From: Dugong dugon
Lineage: Eukaryota; Chordata; Mammalia; Sirenia; Dugongidae
Assembly: GCA_030035585.1 (NCBI GenBank)
Contig: CM057465.1
Span: 34,614,001 to 34,678,000, forward strand
Length of the DNA stretch: 64,000 nucleotides
Direction: 5' to 3'
Position 1 is the stretch's first letter; every line of letters begins with the position of its first letter. Below are positions 1 through 12,456 of this stretch, one piece after another. A program made the translations under genes and the position numbers. Below the pieces are notes generated by a model that saw only the letters and a list, made by a program, of their open reading frames with translations, did no database searches and was not told where the DNA came from.

Positions 1-1550
1 AAGCTGCTAGCCTTCTTAAAAGTAAATATTTGATTGATTAGTTTTTGGAAATAAGGAATTGCCATTATTTCAAGGGGTTGACTTCTAATCAAAGTCAAAT
101 TCTCACACATCTTTTCAGGATTATGTGTTTGATTTCTATGGGTTTAATTTCTTGGATCAAGTTTCCTTTTAAAATGTGCTTGTTTTCTGTGTTTGGTTTT
201 CCTTTAACCAGGGGAAAATCATTTTATTCCAGAATTAAAGGTCAGTCTGGAAACCAGAAGGATAAGGGAATAACCCCTTCAATTCCTTCAGCTTGACCCA
301 GAGAACTGTTATTTTCCAACCTTTTGATCAATAAAGCATTTCATTGCTTTTATAGGAAATTGGGTGCTCTTACTTAACAGAAGAATTAGCTTCAAGTCAC
401 CTCTCTTTTTTTCATTTTCTCAGTATAAGTGCTGGTAAGAGGTTGTTTTTCTGAGATGTGAAAAGTACACCATTTATTTCTTATAATTACTTGGCGTTTC
501 CTTGGAAAGGTAGGGATTTGTGCAGTATTTGAGTTACTTCCCTCTTCTGGCTCTGGCAGCAGAAGTGCAGACCATTTAACTGTTTACCAGCTCTCTAAAC
601 ACATCCTCTACTTCTAGTTAGTTTTCTTCTCTAAGCCCTAAAGCTACAAAGACCCTTGATTAAGGACTGTCATCTCCTCCATTCTTCTCTGGCCTCTCCT
701 CCATCCCATCACTCTCTTTACCCAGTCTCTTCAGCTCCTTGGTCTCTTTTCTCCTTTTTCTTTTTCGTCCTCCCTTTTTTCTCCTCTGTTAATTCTTTCT
801 GCTTTTCCTTATTCTCCCTGTACCCCTTTTACCTCGTCTACCTCTTCTTATACCTTGTCCCCTAGAATTTACAATTCCAAAATAGCGTGACCATTTTAAT
901 GCAAAAATTATAAATTATCAAATGCCTTGGCCCTCTAAGATCACTGTAAAGAGTTGAAGTCAAATGTTGAAACTACACATATTAAGCATAAGGCTACCAA
1001 GAGCCTACCTTATTTCTTTTAATGTCAGCAACTATCTTTTTTGGTTGTAATCTTTTTGCTTGCATCTGTTCTTAGGAAAGAGCTTCAGAGGAGAGGGGGC
1101 TAGGGCAACTATGTAGGAACATAAAAGCCTAGAAAATGAGACAAACTGCTTCCCTTGAGGAAGGATGTGAGAGCTTCACAACTATATTCAGAGTGCTACA
1201 TTGCTGATTGGCTAAAGGACATAGCCAGCCAGCATGGTCGAAGAGAGATCGAGGAGAACAAGACAGCATATAAGGCCAAATCAGTTGAATCATGCCAACA
1301 GATTTATCCAAGCAAAACTGGGAAACAGGAATGTCGTTAAACCTTTCTGGAACTGGCGGCTGGTAGAATTAGAGAAGACCCAAATCCTGAATAGGGCAGA
1401 GGAATCACTGGGACACTTTCAGAGTGATGTCACACAGAATAAGGAAGGATGGGTTTCAGTTAAGGTAAAGCCCGAGTTACTGTTACAAGTTGATCCCCCT
1501 GACCCCGTGTATCTTAAATAAGGGAGAAGTATTTTAGCCTATTTGTTTTT
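1..1550. other. AT-rich unique DNA, no gene seen
   Basis: No recognisable exon, RNA gene or young repeat. A pyrimidine-rich stretch lies at about 660-860. Open frames here (for example 1234-1521) are short, overlap one another and resemble no family I know, so I treat them as chance. Confidence 0.5.
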
Positions 1551-1599
1551 TCAGTTTGTTTGTGTATGTGTGTGTGTGTATGCACATATGTGTGTTTCA

Positions 1600-1935
1600 C
1601 TCTTACACGACAGTCCAAAGTAGTCAGGCCAGGCTGGTAGTGTGTTATTGTTCGCAAAGCCATCTAGGGACTCAGGCTCATTCTTTCTCACTGCTGTGTC
1701 ATCCTCAACATGAAGCTTTCATGTCATGGCCCAAGATGGTTGCTCTAGCTCTCACTGTCATACACATACTCTAGCCAGTGGGAATAGGAAAGGTAAGGTT
1801 AGCACATATTCATTTCTTCTAAGTATAGTGGTACATATGAGTTCTGCTTAGGTTCCGTTAGTGAGATATGTGTCATGTAATCACTCCAAGCTGCAAAGGA
1901 GGCTGGGAAGTATCTCTAGCTAGACAGTTGTTTGC
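1600..1935. repeat. Ancient mammalian interspersed repeat, fragment
   Basis: The text resembles a common old placental repeat: 'agggactcaggctc', 'catggcccaagatggttgct', then 'gcaaaggaggctgggaag'. Related pieces lie at about 11690-12000, 13420-13660 and 57425-57893. It is strongly diverged. I cannot place it with certainty; an L1M-type 3' end or an LTR-related repeat is possible. Confidence 0.45.
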
Positions 1936-1989
1936 CTATTTCATTTGCAGCTTTTAATTTGCAATCCCCACTATTAAAGGAAGAAGAGA

Positions 1990-3390
1990 ATGATTTATAT
2001 TTATGAAAAACCAGTGGGCTCTGCCAGAGGCATCAGGTATATTAACCAAGCAGTGTCTTGTATGAGCTGGAGCTACTGATTCTGATACTCACTGGGTCTG
2101 AGTAGTATCATTTTATGACCTGCTATGATGGGCAAGTGAAAGGCTGTGTTCCTCAAAGTAACTGGATGTCATCTTAAAGAACTGGCATAGAGCTAGGATA
2201 ACAGCAAAGGCAGTCATCCACAACAATAGTTTTTGAATTTCTTGAGGGTAGGTGCTGCTTAATAATCATTTTTATATCCCCAAAGCACAACACACTTCCT
2301 AACCTGTATTCTATGACTATAAGATAATTACTAAATGAAGAAATGAAAAGTATTGATTAAGGGGGTAGAAAAGGTGACAAGGGCTTAAATTTCTTAATTG
2401 TGATATTTTATTTATAATTTTTATTTTCTATTTTTGCATTGGACTTGCCCCCAATCTTTGAAATTTGTGACCCAAGACAAAACTCAGTGTATTTTCTCTC
2501 TGAAGCCCATATAAAACTAAAATGTATAATGAGTTATGTAAACTATAGCATTATTGATCCAAATGTGAATGTAACCTGAACTGCACATCTAAATACAGCC
2601 TAGATATTTTTAACTCTAACACTAATAACTGTGAAACCATTCCTCAGATAACAGGTTCACATAATCCTTTTTATTTTTATACCACATATGACATAGTTGA
2701 CTATTATGCATTCAAAGTAAATTTCAGGATTTGCCAGAATTTCACAATGCAGGGATATCATCCTTAAATTATATTCCATGGATTCATTTTTGTTTTCAAT
2801 AATGTCTTGTGGTAGTGCCTCAGTAAACAGGATTAAATGCTAGAAATAATGTAGTCTGTGTAACAAATTGCCTTTGTGGTATCCAGATGTCTTTCTGCCC
2901 TCAAACATATGGTAAAGCATTTTTATATGTAATATATAGATATAAAATATTGTGTGTATGTGTGTACATATATATGTGTGTGTGTGTATATATAGATGTA
3001 TGTATTTACATAAGCTTATATATTGTGATGTTATAATGGAGAGAAATGTTTCTAGTTAGGGAGTACAAGGCAAATTACCTTATTTGGAAATATATCCTAT
3101 AAACCTTTAAATATAAAGGATTTATTCAGTTTATTTTATTCTGGTATGCCAATAAACTAGGTAATCCATTATAAAACACAGACATGGATAAGATAATTTA
3201 TAGAAAAAAGTCTGAATGTACTTGATTTGCCCTAATTATAGTAAGGGGAGAAATGTATTGTCTTTGGTCCAAATACAGTGCATTTTTATAGACATGGTAT
3301 TTGTAGTACACATTTTATAATCTCTGATATGCATAGTAATTGTTGACTACAACTGATTCATTTTAAATGATACTGTTTTGAGCTGTTATG
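1990..3390. other. AT-rich unique DNA with a TG/TA microsatellite
   Basis: No gene or clear repeat family seen. An impure (TG)n/(TA)n tract occupies about 2950-3003. Confidence 0.45.
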
Positions 3391-3399
3391 TTTGACAGT

Positions 3400-3560
3400 A
3401 TGAGAGGTAGGTGCTTTCATATACATTATATTGTTTAATCCTCTTGATATGAAAGGTAGATGACATTTGCCCTCCATTTTAAAGTTGAGGGCACTGAGCC
3501 TGTGGTCAGTGGAAGGGTGGAATATAAACTTAGTTCTGATCTCAAGTCTACCGCTTATTG
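3400..3560 (-). repeat. MIR SINE, diverged
   Basis: The reverse-complement MIR pattern is visible: 'ttgtttaatcctc' followed by a 'ccattttaaagttgagg' segment that corresponds to the inverted MIR core. Both ends are lost in divergence. Confidence 0.55.
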
Positions 3561-3564
3561 CAGT

Positions 3565-4245
3565 TCACATCCTTTTCTTCTGGCACTGTATCTATTATTA
3601 CCTTGTATTTGCCTCTATTTTAACTTATTTACTGAACTCTGAGCTTCTAGTGGGCAAGCACTGAGTTATAAAAAAATGGTTTATTTTATTTCTTTCATAC
3701 CAGCTATTAAGGCAAGAAGCATTTTTATACCCAGAGCAGTAAAAAATGCTCAGATAATCGGATTTTATTTTGATTTTGGAAAACCTTCAAGGCCCTTTTA
3801 ATTTTCCTTTTGGATCTAGAGCCTAATTTTGCCAGGGTAGGAAAGATTTGTGAAAACTTAGGGACTTTCCTGAAATTTCTACTGTACTTTTACTTCAAAT
3901 CTTACTGCAAGATTTAATGATCCCCCTCAAACAAAAGAAAAAATACAGTTAAAACTCTGAAAGCTAAAGCAGAAATTAAAATGGATTCTTTTGGCTCTTC
4001 CTTTTAACATAAACAGGCCTTTTCTATTTGAAGAAACAAAGAATATCACCTTCAGTGTTTAAGTTAATATCATATAACTGATTTGATTAGTATAAAAGTG
4101 TATTATGTTAAAAAAGGAAACCATATATACTAGAAGAAAAATGAACGCTTTCCTCTTTAACCTTGTTTAACTCAAAATTCATCGGTAATAAAAGAAAAAT
4201 AATCATTTTGAATACACACACACACAGAAGTGCATGAGCTACAAA
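3565..4245. other. AT-rich DNA, nothing recognised
   Basis: No gene, RNA or clear repeat family recognised. A short (CA)n lies near 4210. Confidence 0.4.
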
Positions 4246-4892
4246 CCACAATCTAATGAATTAGTAGAAAATATTTGCCACATGTGCCACAAACAAAAGG
4301 CTAATATCCTTCATGTATAATTAATTCTTAAAACACTGAAAGACAAAAGACTAAAACCCCAAAAGAAAAATGGAAAAAGACATAGACTGACAATTTATAT
4401 TCACAAAAAATATATATAAAATGGACCTTGGGCATATGAAAAAATATTAAGATTCACTCCATTACTGAGATGCCACTTCTCAGCTATCAGATTGGTGAAA
4501 ATTAAAAACAGTATGAGGATCCATTCAACAGAGGAGGCTATGAGGAATTGGGGACTATCAAATCTTGTTAGTGGGAATGCAAACTACTAAAATCCTTCTA
4601 GATAGGAATCTGAAAATACCTGACAAAAGTACTTATTGCCGTTTATTACCGTTTGACCAGCAACTGTACTTTTAGGAATGTTCCCTGAAGATACACATCC
4701 AAAAACTTGAAAATACATCTACAGAATTATTAATTGTGGCTTGAATTAGAATCACGAGTACTGGAAATGAGCTAAATGCTCATACATAGAAGAATGGTTG
4801 TATAAGCTATGGTACATCCATGCAATGGAGTACTATACAATTGTAGAAAAGAATTAGGGAGATCTCCATAAACTGATATGGAGTGATTTCCA

Positions 4893-5055
4893 AACAAACA
4901 AACAAAAAAATTGCCATCAAGTTGAATTTGACTCATAGTGGCCCTATAGGACAGAGTAGAACTGCCCCATAGGGTCCAAGGTTGTAATCCTTACGGAAGC
5001 AGACTGCCACATCTTTCTCCTGTGGAGTGGTTTGTGGGTTCAGATTGCCCCTGAT
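4893..5055 (-). repeat. AfroSINE, 5'-truncated
   Basis: It carries the reverse-complement AfroSINE core 'acagagtagaactgcccc' and the 'cggaagcagactgccac' segment of the longer subfamily. The target-site duplication 'tgatttcca' is at 4884-4892 and 5056-5064. It is inserted into the old L1M. Confidence 0.9.
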
Positions 5056-6474
5056 TGATTTCCAGGATATGCTAAATAAAACAAGCAAAATGCAAAAGAA
5101 TGTCTGTAGTATGCTTCCCTTCATGTAAGAAATAGCAGATGTAAGAAAATATAGTGTATCTGATCATTTGTCCAGCAGAAATATGGGAAGGATACATCAG
5201 AAACTACTGAGATGAGAACGACACTTCTCTAAGTATAGCTTTTTGTTATCTCTGGATCTTAGAACCATGATAATCTGTTACATACCCAGGAAATAAGTAA
5301 CTAAAATGATTCCACATGGGAATGGAATACAAACAGTAACAAATGAACATAACTCTATTGCAGACAATGACAATGACATTAAAGGGAGTGGAGAAAGAAC
5401 AGAGTTAACATCAGTATCTTTGGAGAACAATATTTTGTCTGTATATTGTAAGATTAAAGACAGAAAAGAACTTTACACAAATAATGTACTCTAGTTAGTA
5501 AAGTTATTTCTCATAGGGGTATTGGTTAGCAACTCTGAACTACTTTATGCGCATACTAGGACTGAACACATAATAGGTTGTGGATAATGAGAGTCAGGTT
5601 TCTCATGGTCAGGGAAAGAAATTACAAATAAGGGAAACTAGAAGAGAGCGCTGGAATGAAGCCATGGTTTTGGATCAGATTTAGAGCTATCAGTATGTTC
5701 TCATAGGTTTTAATATGTAAACATATGGATAGATACAAGCATATACATAGATGTGTGTGCATGCATACATTTAGTATACATCTATTTGCCAACTCTATCC
5801 AGTTGAAAGGGCTAGAAAAAATGATCAGCAAAGGAACCAGTAGCAGTGAGTGTATCTAAAAAGCAGATCTTAGTTTCTAAATACAGTTCTTCAATATAAG
5901 GCACTATGGTTCCTTGGAAAAGTAGTTCATTTCAGGATCGGGACAGAGGAAATGCAAGATGAGCCTGGAACATCTTGGTTGTCAAAAAAGTAAGCACTTC
6001 AAAAGTGAGGGGCGATGTTAAAAGGACATAGGAACTAACCTGAAGGAACTTCTAATGGCCAAACTTGGAAGAATTTCAGAAAGAAAATAAATGACGTGAG
6101 TACTGGATGTTAATTCATAGAATAAAATTTCCATGAATCCATGCCGACATTTAATAAATAATTGAATAACTAAGGGGTAGAGATGGAACTGCTCTTCCTT
6201 ATCAAATAATTTCAATTAGTAAATGTAGAAGGAATTAGGGAAATAAAAGATCCGTACTGGGCAAACACCAAAGTAACAATAATTGCAGGTAAAATTTATG
6301 ATGGATGCTAAAATTAATGGACAAAAGAATGAAGAGACATAGGATATATTCTGAAACTGTCTCTTCACAAGGTGTTTATTATTTCCAAATGAAAAAATAG
6401 TGACTTCACAGTGGAGAAACATGGCAGATGGCATGATGAAGGTTAACATCAGCAGTAAGAAAACATGTTGACAT

Positions 6475-6556
6475 CGTTGTGGCTGTTAGTTGCTGTGAAG
6501 TGACCTCCAACTCATGGCTACCTTATGTATAACAATGCAACATTGTCCAGTACATA
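6475..6556 (-). repeat. RTE-type LINE 3'-end fragment
   Basis: Begins 'gttgtggctgttagttgct' and continues with the terminal core shared by the RTE LINE and AfroSINEs, then 'gtataacaatgcaacattg', which matches RTE rather than SINE body. The direct repeat 'ttgacat' is at 6468-6474 and 6557-6563. At 82 bp it is a severely 5'-truncated insertion. Confidence 0.7.
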
Positions 6557-6586
6557 TTGACATTATGTATCCCCTATATGATTTAT

Positions 6587-6793
6587 CAGGAGTCCTGGTA
6601 GTGCAGTAGTTAAAGTGTTCAGCAGCTAACCAGAAGATCAGCAGTTTGAACCCACCAGCTGCTCTGCGGGAGAAAGGTGTGGCAGTCTGCTTCTGTAAAG
6701 ATTTACAGCCTTGAAAACCCTATCGGGCAGTTTCACTCTGTCTTACAGGGTCGCTATGAATCAGAATCTACTCGACAGCAGTAGGTTTGGTAC
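6587..6793 (+). repeat. AfroSINE, full-length long subfamily
   Basis: Head 'ggagtcctggtagtgcag', a tRNA-like box B region ('gcagtttgaaccca'), the insert 'gtggcagtctgcttctgtaa', and tail core 'ggtcgctatgaatcagaatc'. The target-site duplication 'atgatttat' is at 6578-6586 and 6794-6802. It lies inside the old L1M. Confidence 0.92.
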
Positions 6794-7269
6794 ATGATTT
6801 ATTGAGACACTCAGAACATCACTTCTGTGACATTTTTCTTGCCTCAAATGTATAACCTTAATCTCATCATGAGAAAAGCTCAGACAATCCCAGATAGAGG
6901 GACATTTTATGAAATAATTGACCAGTATTCTTCAAAAGTGCCAGAGTTATAAAAGGCAAAGGAGACTGATAAATTGTCACAGATTAGAGGAAACTAAGGA
7001 GTTGTGACATGTAGATGAAATGTGGCATCGTCAATTGATTCCTGTAACAACAACAAAAAGACATTAGTGAGAAAAATGGGAAAATTCAAATAAGGTCTGT
7101 AGTTTTAGTTAATAGTATTTTACCAATGTTAATTTCTTGGTTTTGATAATCATTCTTTATGTATGTAAGATGTTAACATTAAGAGAAACTGAGTGAAGAG
7201 TATACTGGAACTCTATTATTTCTGCAGTTTTTCTTGTATGAAATAATTTCAAAATTTAAAAAGCTATTA

Positions 7270-8025
7270 TTTTCAATATATTCCTATCTTAATTTGAGAA
7301 GTGGACGTGCCCTTCTGTGATAGAAGGATGTGTCTTTTGATGTATCTCCAATCCTTTGAAGACCTTTCTACATACTCCTTACTAATGTCTGAGGGAGAAA
7401 AATTAATACATAGATCCCTCATGTAGGTCAGAAGCAACAGAATTCTGGTATAAGTAGCTACTTACATAGGACCAAAATATAGACCACAAAATTCTTCAAA
7501 TCAGCTTGTCAGAATGACTGACTTACTCATCAAGAAGCCCACTAAGACCTTTCTTAAGGCCTGTGCAATTTTTAGTGACATGGTTAAAGCATTTGTATAA
7601 AAGAGAAGGGCAACTTGTTCCATGGGTGTCATATCTTGAGAGTTTACCTGATTAATCTGCCCCTAAAAGAAATGAAATAGCAACAGAATGTTGAGGGTAT
7701 GGGACATTAAGTTGCAGAGTAAGAGGTGGGTTCTGGGTGCGTAAGAGGGAAAGAAAGAAGAATAAGGACAAATGAGCAATAGCTGTGATGGAACAACCCA
7801 GAACTTTACAGGAAGCAAGAGTTGTCAGGGAAGATGTGTGGTTAAGAGACTGCATTTTACATAGGAAAGACTTAGATTCATAATTAAAGATATGACTTTT
7901 CCGGACAGAGTGGGTGACTATGAACAAACCATTTTGAGTTAGAGAATCATAGAAATGTAGATGTTCTTTAGGTTTCTTATTTTATCAAGGAAGAGCCTGA
8001 AGCTTGGGCAGGTGTTACATAACTC
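7270..8025. other. Unique DNA, no gene seen
   Basis: No family recognised. Open frames here are short and without recognisable domains. Confidence 0.4.
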
Positions 8026-8029
8026 TTTC

Positions 8030-8385
8030 AACTCTGCCAATAAGTGCCCTGAGGCACCCTACTCCACCAGTAAGCCTCGGACCACTTGAAGGCGCTAGCT
8101 CTAGCCCCGTAGGTTGGCAAACGTAGCTCCATCAAGTGCCTGGAGACCCTACTCCGTGAGCAAGCCTCCTGCCTGAAGGTGCTCAGCTTTCTTGCTCCGT
8201 GATGGGATGACCCATTTTAAGCCTAGCGGGATGGCTAAACTGACCAATCCGTTCGTTAGAGTTCCATATACCTTTTTTGCATAGTCCCATTCAATCATTT
8301 TGTGAGTCACAAAGACTATGGTTAGAAGGGCCATATTATGCAATTCAGTACACCAAAATAGCATACCATATAAAAGTGATTAATA
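8030..8385 (-). repeat. LTR-type fossil, fragment
   Basis: The segment from about 8215 to 8385 is clearly related to the distal part of the repeat ending near 17662: both carry a 'gaccaatc/gaccaatt' block, a 'tagtcccattcaatca'-like block and 'gactatggttagaa'-like text. Orientation is inferred from the AATAAA signal of the relative. No coding remains. The family is not identified; the divergence looks old. Confidence 0.4.
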
Positions 8386-8524
8386 ATTTAAAAAAAAAAT
8401 TCTACCACATCTATGAAGTACGTATAATTATTACTTTCTCTCATTGAACAGATATTTCCTGAGTGCCCAGTCAATTCCAGGTAGGGGAGGAAAATGGTTA
8501 AAATAAGCACACTTTTAACTCAAA

Positions 8525-8720
8525 ATCAGGCTGCCTGGCACCACCATTTATCACCTGTATGACTTTCAGTAGGTCATTTCACCTTTCTATGCCTCCGTTC
8601 CCTCATCTGTAAAATGGGGAGAATAAAAATCCCAAACTCACAGGTTTTTGATGAGGAAACAATGAGATGATACACATAAAGCACTTGGCACAGTACCTGG
8701 CTTATATAAAGTGCTGTATG
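8525..8720 (+). repeat. MIR SINE
   Basis: Classic MIR text: 'cctcatctgtaaaatgggg' preceded by the 'gtaggtcatttcacc' region, followed by a GATGA/AATGAGATGAT core and 'agcacttggcacagtacctgg'. Confidence 0.92.
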
Positions 8721-8729
8721 TGTAAACCC

Positions 8730-9420
8730 TTGTTATAATGTGTAGTTCATATAAAAAAAAAAACCATCAGGTCGAATACTAACTCCCACCACCGAAAGCA
8801 ACGAAACATATACTTTTATATGATCACCATTAAAATAGAGTTTAAATCAGATAGAATTTCTTTCATTCCTTTGGGTTCACTACATGTTTTTAGATCCTGA
8901 AAGAACACTAATCCTTGCAAGCCTATGAAGGAATTACTACCTTTATTGAGATGCTAAAGATTTTTCTGTATTATTACTGAGTAAGTTGAATAAGAAATTA
9001 CCTCTATGAAAGGTCATTAAAAGAAAATACATGTTGTACCTTAAAGTAATGTAGCCATTTTTTGTTAATCACAAACAGTAGTCTACCCTGTGAGCTAATG
9101 TTGCTGAAATCATTTATTTAAATAGGATACATATTTACATTTTATGGCAGAAGTAGGTAGATATTTCCACTGAGTTTCTTGCTTGTAGTTAAAGACAATA
9201 GGATGTGCTGTCCATTGAACCAGTATTTTCTTCCTGAAAATAGCACCAAGGTATACTATGTTTTCGTTATTCTTTGCTTATTTTCTTTGTTTTGTTTTTA
9301 AATTGTGTTGTGCTAGCTGCTCTCTATAACTTGACTGTCAAGGTTAAGCCTGTATTATTTAATAAGGCAAATGATGGTTTCATTCTTTATGAGTGGATGT
9401 AAACCAGTGCACATATCAGT
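8730..9420. other. AT-rich DNA, no gene seen
   Basis: Nothing recognised beyond short A/T-rich runs. Confidence 0.4.
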
Positions 9421-9560
9421 ATAGTCCACTCTACTCCCCCAACAAACGTGGAACATCCCTCCCTCCCCCTGTTGCTCTGTTGGAAAGTTCTTGTTCTTCT
9501 GAGTCAGGGGCTGCAATGTCAGACGCATCAATCATGTTCAGAGAGTAGGCAGTTATGTTT

Positions 9561-9725
9561 GGGAGCCCTGGTGGCACAGTGGTTAAGAGGTTAGCTGCTA
9601 ACTGAAAGATCGGCACTCTGAATCCACCAGCTGCTCCTTGGAAACCCTGTGGAGCAGTTCTACTCTGTCCTATAGGGTTGCTATGAGTTGGAATCGACTT
9701 GATGGCAAAGCGTTTGGCTTTTTGT
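9561..9725 (+). repeat. AfroSINE, short subfamily
   Basis: Head 'gagccctggtggcacagtgg', box B-like 'gcactctgaatcc', core 'tggagcagttctactctg' and tail 'gagttggaatcgacttgat'. It immediately precedes a second plus-strand AfroSINE. Confidence 0.93.
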
Positions 9726-9728
9726 GTA

Positions 9729-9935
9729 ATGTATAAGTGGTGCAAACCATTAGCCTGCTTAGCTGCTAACCGAAAGGTTGGAGGTTTGGGTCTACCCATA
9801 GGCTCCTCGGTAGAAAGATAATCTACTTCCGAAAAATCAGACATTGAAACCCTTGTAGAGCACAGTTCTACTCTGAGACACATGGGGTCACTGTGAGTTA
9901 CAATCAACTGGATAGCAACTTTTTTTTTTTTTAAA
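9729..9935 (+). repeat. AfroSINE, older long subfamily
   Basis: A degraded head ('aagtggtgcaaaccatta') is followed by the diagnostic 'cttccgaaaaatcagacatt' segment and the terminal core 'gtcactgtgagttacaatc', ending in a T run at about 9920-9931. It is more diverged than its neighbour at 9561. Confidence 0.8.
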
Positions 9936-10059
9936 TAAATGTGTGAAACAACTAGTTGTAAAACATAGCAAGTGATGAGGCCTGTGGCAAATTGAGACTG
10001 CATGTTTTCATAAGAACAATCAAAACAAATAAAAGTAAGAAAATAGAACCATAACACTC

Positions 10060-10370
10060 TTCCTGGTACCCCTCCCCCGCATGCATAAATTCCTGGTAAG
10101 ATAGGCTATCATTTTGTGAGCCCTGTTATTTGTCTTTTTTTTTTTGTACTCCAAGACCAAGCTGAAGACCTACCATTTTTCATGAATACTTTCCCATGAT
10201 CTTTTTGCTTTTGAAAATATACTACAAAAATTTTAATATGGCAGTTTTACTAAATTTCGCTAATTTAGATCATTGGTATCAGGATTAGCGTGCCTCCTTC
10301 AAAAGTCTCTGTTATAGAATATGTCTGAAGAAATGTCATTTTGCTGTGCCTTATAATGCTAAGTAGAATT
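10060..10370. other. Unique DNA, no gene seen
   Basis: Nothing recognised apart from a short T run near 10137. Confidence 0.4.
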
Positions 10371-10371
10371 A

Positions 10372-10430
10372 ATGCTTATCCTTTAGTAGGCTCTCAGTGC
10401 ATATTCACTGAATGAAGGAATACCTGACTT
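10372..10430 (+). repeat. L2 LINE 3'-terminal fragment (tentative)
   Basis: 'tagtaggctctcagtgcata' followed by 'ttcactgaatgaagga' resembles the L2 3' terminus with its GAATGAA-type tail. Confidence 0.5.
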
Positions 10431-10654
10431 GCTTTTGTGAATAAATAAGAGCCATTTGTAATTAACACATTTACCACTTGTAAACAAATTATATGTAGCT
10501 GAAAAGCTATGAAACAGCTAGTTTGTGTTGAAAGCCTATTTACACTATTGATTTGCTTAGAAAACTTTTTCAAAAATAATATTAAATAGAAAGTTCAGTG
10601 TAAATCTAATGTTTGAAATATAAATTCTGGCTTAGTGAACCCCTCCCACCAAAA

Positions 10655-10712
10655 CAAAACAAAACAAAACAAAACTTGCTGCCATTGAGTTGATTCTGAC
10701 TCATAGGTGGAT
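10655..10712 (-). repeat. AfroSINE/RTE 3'-end stub
   Basis: An (AAAAC)n run is followed by 'tgccattgagttgattctga' and 'ctcatagg', the inverted terminal core only. It is heavily 5'-truncated. Confidence 0.7.
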
Positions 10713-10746
10713 TAATGGTGATTCAAATATTTTAAAACTATATGTT

Positions 10747-10911
10747 GGCCTGGTGGTGTAGCGGTTAGGGGCTATGTCTGCTAACCAAAAGGTCTACAGT
10801 TCGAATCCACCTGGCGCTCCTTGGAAACTCTATGGGGCAGTTCTACCATGCCCTATAGGGTTGCTATGAGTCGGAATCAACATGACGGCAATGGGTTTGG
10901 TTTTTTCGGTT
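10747..10911 (+). repeat. AfroSINE, short subfamily
   Basis: 'ggcctggtggtgtagcggtt', 'acagttcgaatccacctgg', 'tatggggcagttctacca' and the tail 'gagtcggaatcaacatgacg' are all present. It is nearly full length with low divergence. Confidence 0.93.
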
Positions 10912-11685
10912 TATATTTTGCATTTATGGAACAGTCTTTTCTGCTACTTTACCTATTAGATCTCGATTTTCAGAAAGAAAAACGTAGGATCATTATTCCC
11001 TTTACAAACTGATTGACTATCAAATTCCTTTTGTTGGCTAATGTAGTCCTCCTTCCCTTCCTCGCTTTCTTTTTCTTTTTTTCCTTATTCCCACAATCAT
11101 TTATTAAACTATGCACTAAGATAACTTACCGTGGAAGAATAAAAACAGGCAGTCTTGTCTATACATTTAAAGAACTCATTGTCCAGAGGGTACTGGAGTA
11201 TGTGTGAATATAACTCATTTCACTATATTGCATATTTCTGAAGATTCTTTGTTGAACTTAACATAAATATGTATAGCTAACAGAGCATACCTTTGTGTTT
11301 CATTTTTAAGCCTTGAGACCTAAAGTTTATAAGTATATTAAAACTAATTATTAGTATTTATAGGAAATGTTTCCATAGTGAGAATAGGATTCAGTGTAAA
11401 ATGTCTAGTCCATCTGTAAATTGATCAATTGCATAAAACATAGCCTAAATTTTGCTGATTACCCTTGTAAAGTGGCATGTTTTACATGCTGACGAAAGTA
11501 GAAATGCTTCAAATTTTTGTTTTGTTTTCTATATTCAGACTTTACTGATTCAACTAAATTTCATTGATAGTATAAGGAAACAAAAGGTTTTTTAATGTGT
11601 GATGGTAACATTCTAGCAAGAGTCCATAACAGTTGCAGTGCAATTCTATGGGAGACAGGGCCAAGGCATCTCTATAGTATCGGTC
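10912..11685. other. AT-rich unique DNA, no gene seen
   Basis: No recognisable family. Open frames of about 60 codons are unremarkable. Confidence 0.4.
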
Positions 11686-11689
11686 GGGA

Positions 11690-12005
11690 TAACTGTGGTA
11701 ATAATGTGGAGACAAGATATTCCAAATGTCAGTGGGTTAACCTGACACAAGCTTGTTTCTCAATGGTATCATAAGCTGATGTGGGTTAGACAGCTCTTCT
11801 TGGTGACTCTCTTTTGACAGTAGCTCAGGGATTCAGGCAGTTTCCTTTCTAGTTGCGTGGATGGAAAAGATTGCCAGGAACTCAAGTATTTAACTGTCTC
11901 CTTCTGGAGGTGACACCTCACTTCTGCTGTTGGTCAGGACTAAGAAATGCAGTTCGAACTATGGCTGGAAATTCGATCTTCCTGCATACGTAGCAAGATA
12001 AAATA
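11690..12005. repeat. Ancient interspersed repeat, fragment
   Basis: 'gtcagtgggttaacctgaca' through 'gacacctcacttctgctg' resembles the same loosely defined old repeat group seen near 1600, 13420 and 57425. The match is diverged and partial. Confidence 0.4.
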
Positions 12006-12454
12006 GTGTGAGAAACATACTGCATAGTCTTCTACAACTGAGTAGTGAAATATATGAGTACTCTATCGTATCAAGGGGGAAAAAAAGCAAAAAGCAGGAT
12101 TTGTACCTGACACAAAATGCAACTCATTTTCCCCAAATGACTTCTTCTCTCCCCATCCTTTTACAAATCTTATTACATAAAGGAATGACTCTCCATTGAA
12201 TGCTATTCTCTCTCTTTGATTTCTTTCTTCAAAATATACCATCAGTACCTCTGGTAGAAAATTTCCACTATTTTAGATGCTGACTGGACTTCTGATTCTC
12301 TACTTAATGTAGAGTTTTTGATATTCAACAGATAACATTTACTCCTTAGTTTGTGTTGGACTAGTGTCCAGAGACTGAATATAATAGAAAGACCACTGGA
12401 CTGTAAAATGGTAACAAATCATAGCTTGTGATGATCTGAAATAAAAAGGGCTGA

Positions 12455-12456
<2 letters not shown>

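Larger units (their letters stand above)
4250..7268 (+). mobile_element. Ancient L1M/HAL1-type LINE, 3' portion, with nested insertions
   Basis: Diverged text matches the end of L1 ORF2: 'ttagtgggaatgcaaact' near 4570 and 'gcaatggagtactata' near 4823. It then runs to an old L1M/HAL1-type 3' end near 7030-7260 ('gacattagtgagaaaaatgg', 'taccaatgttaatttc', 'agatgttaacatta'). The open frames are completely degraded, so it is a relic from early placental history. Three younger insertions interrupt it (4893-5055, 6475-6556, 6587-6793), each flanked by its own short direct repeat. Confidence 0.75.

Noticed and set aside
1234-1521. A 95-codon plus-strand frame and overlapping frames on both strands, possible exon
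   Set aside because: No domain, no clear splice context and no recognisable homology. The frames compete with one another.
6600-6660. tRNA gene candidates from A- and B-box-like text in many SINE heads
   Set aside because: These are AfroSINE heads derived from a tRNA. They cannot form a full cloverleaf and continue into the SINE body.
9431-10057. A 208-codon minus-strand open frame, the longest outside the L1
   Set aside because: It runs antisense through two AfroSINEs (9561-9725 and 9729-9935) and simple sequence. The protein has no domain, and the frame is explained by SINE sequence that lacks stops in this direction.
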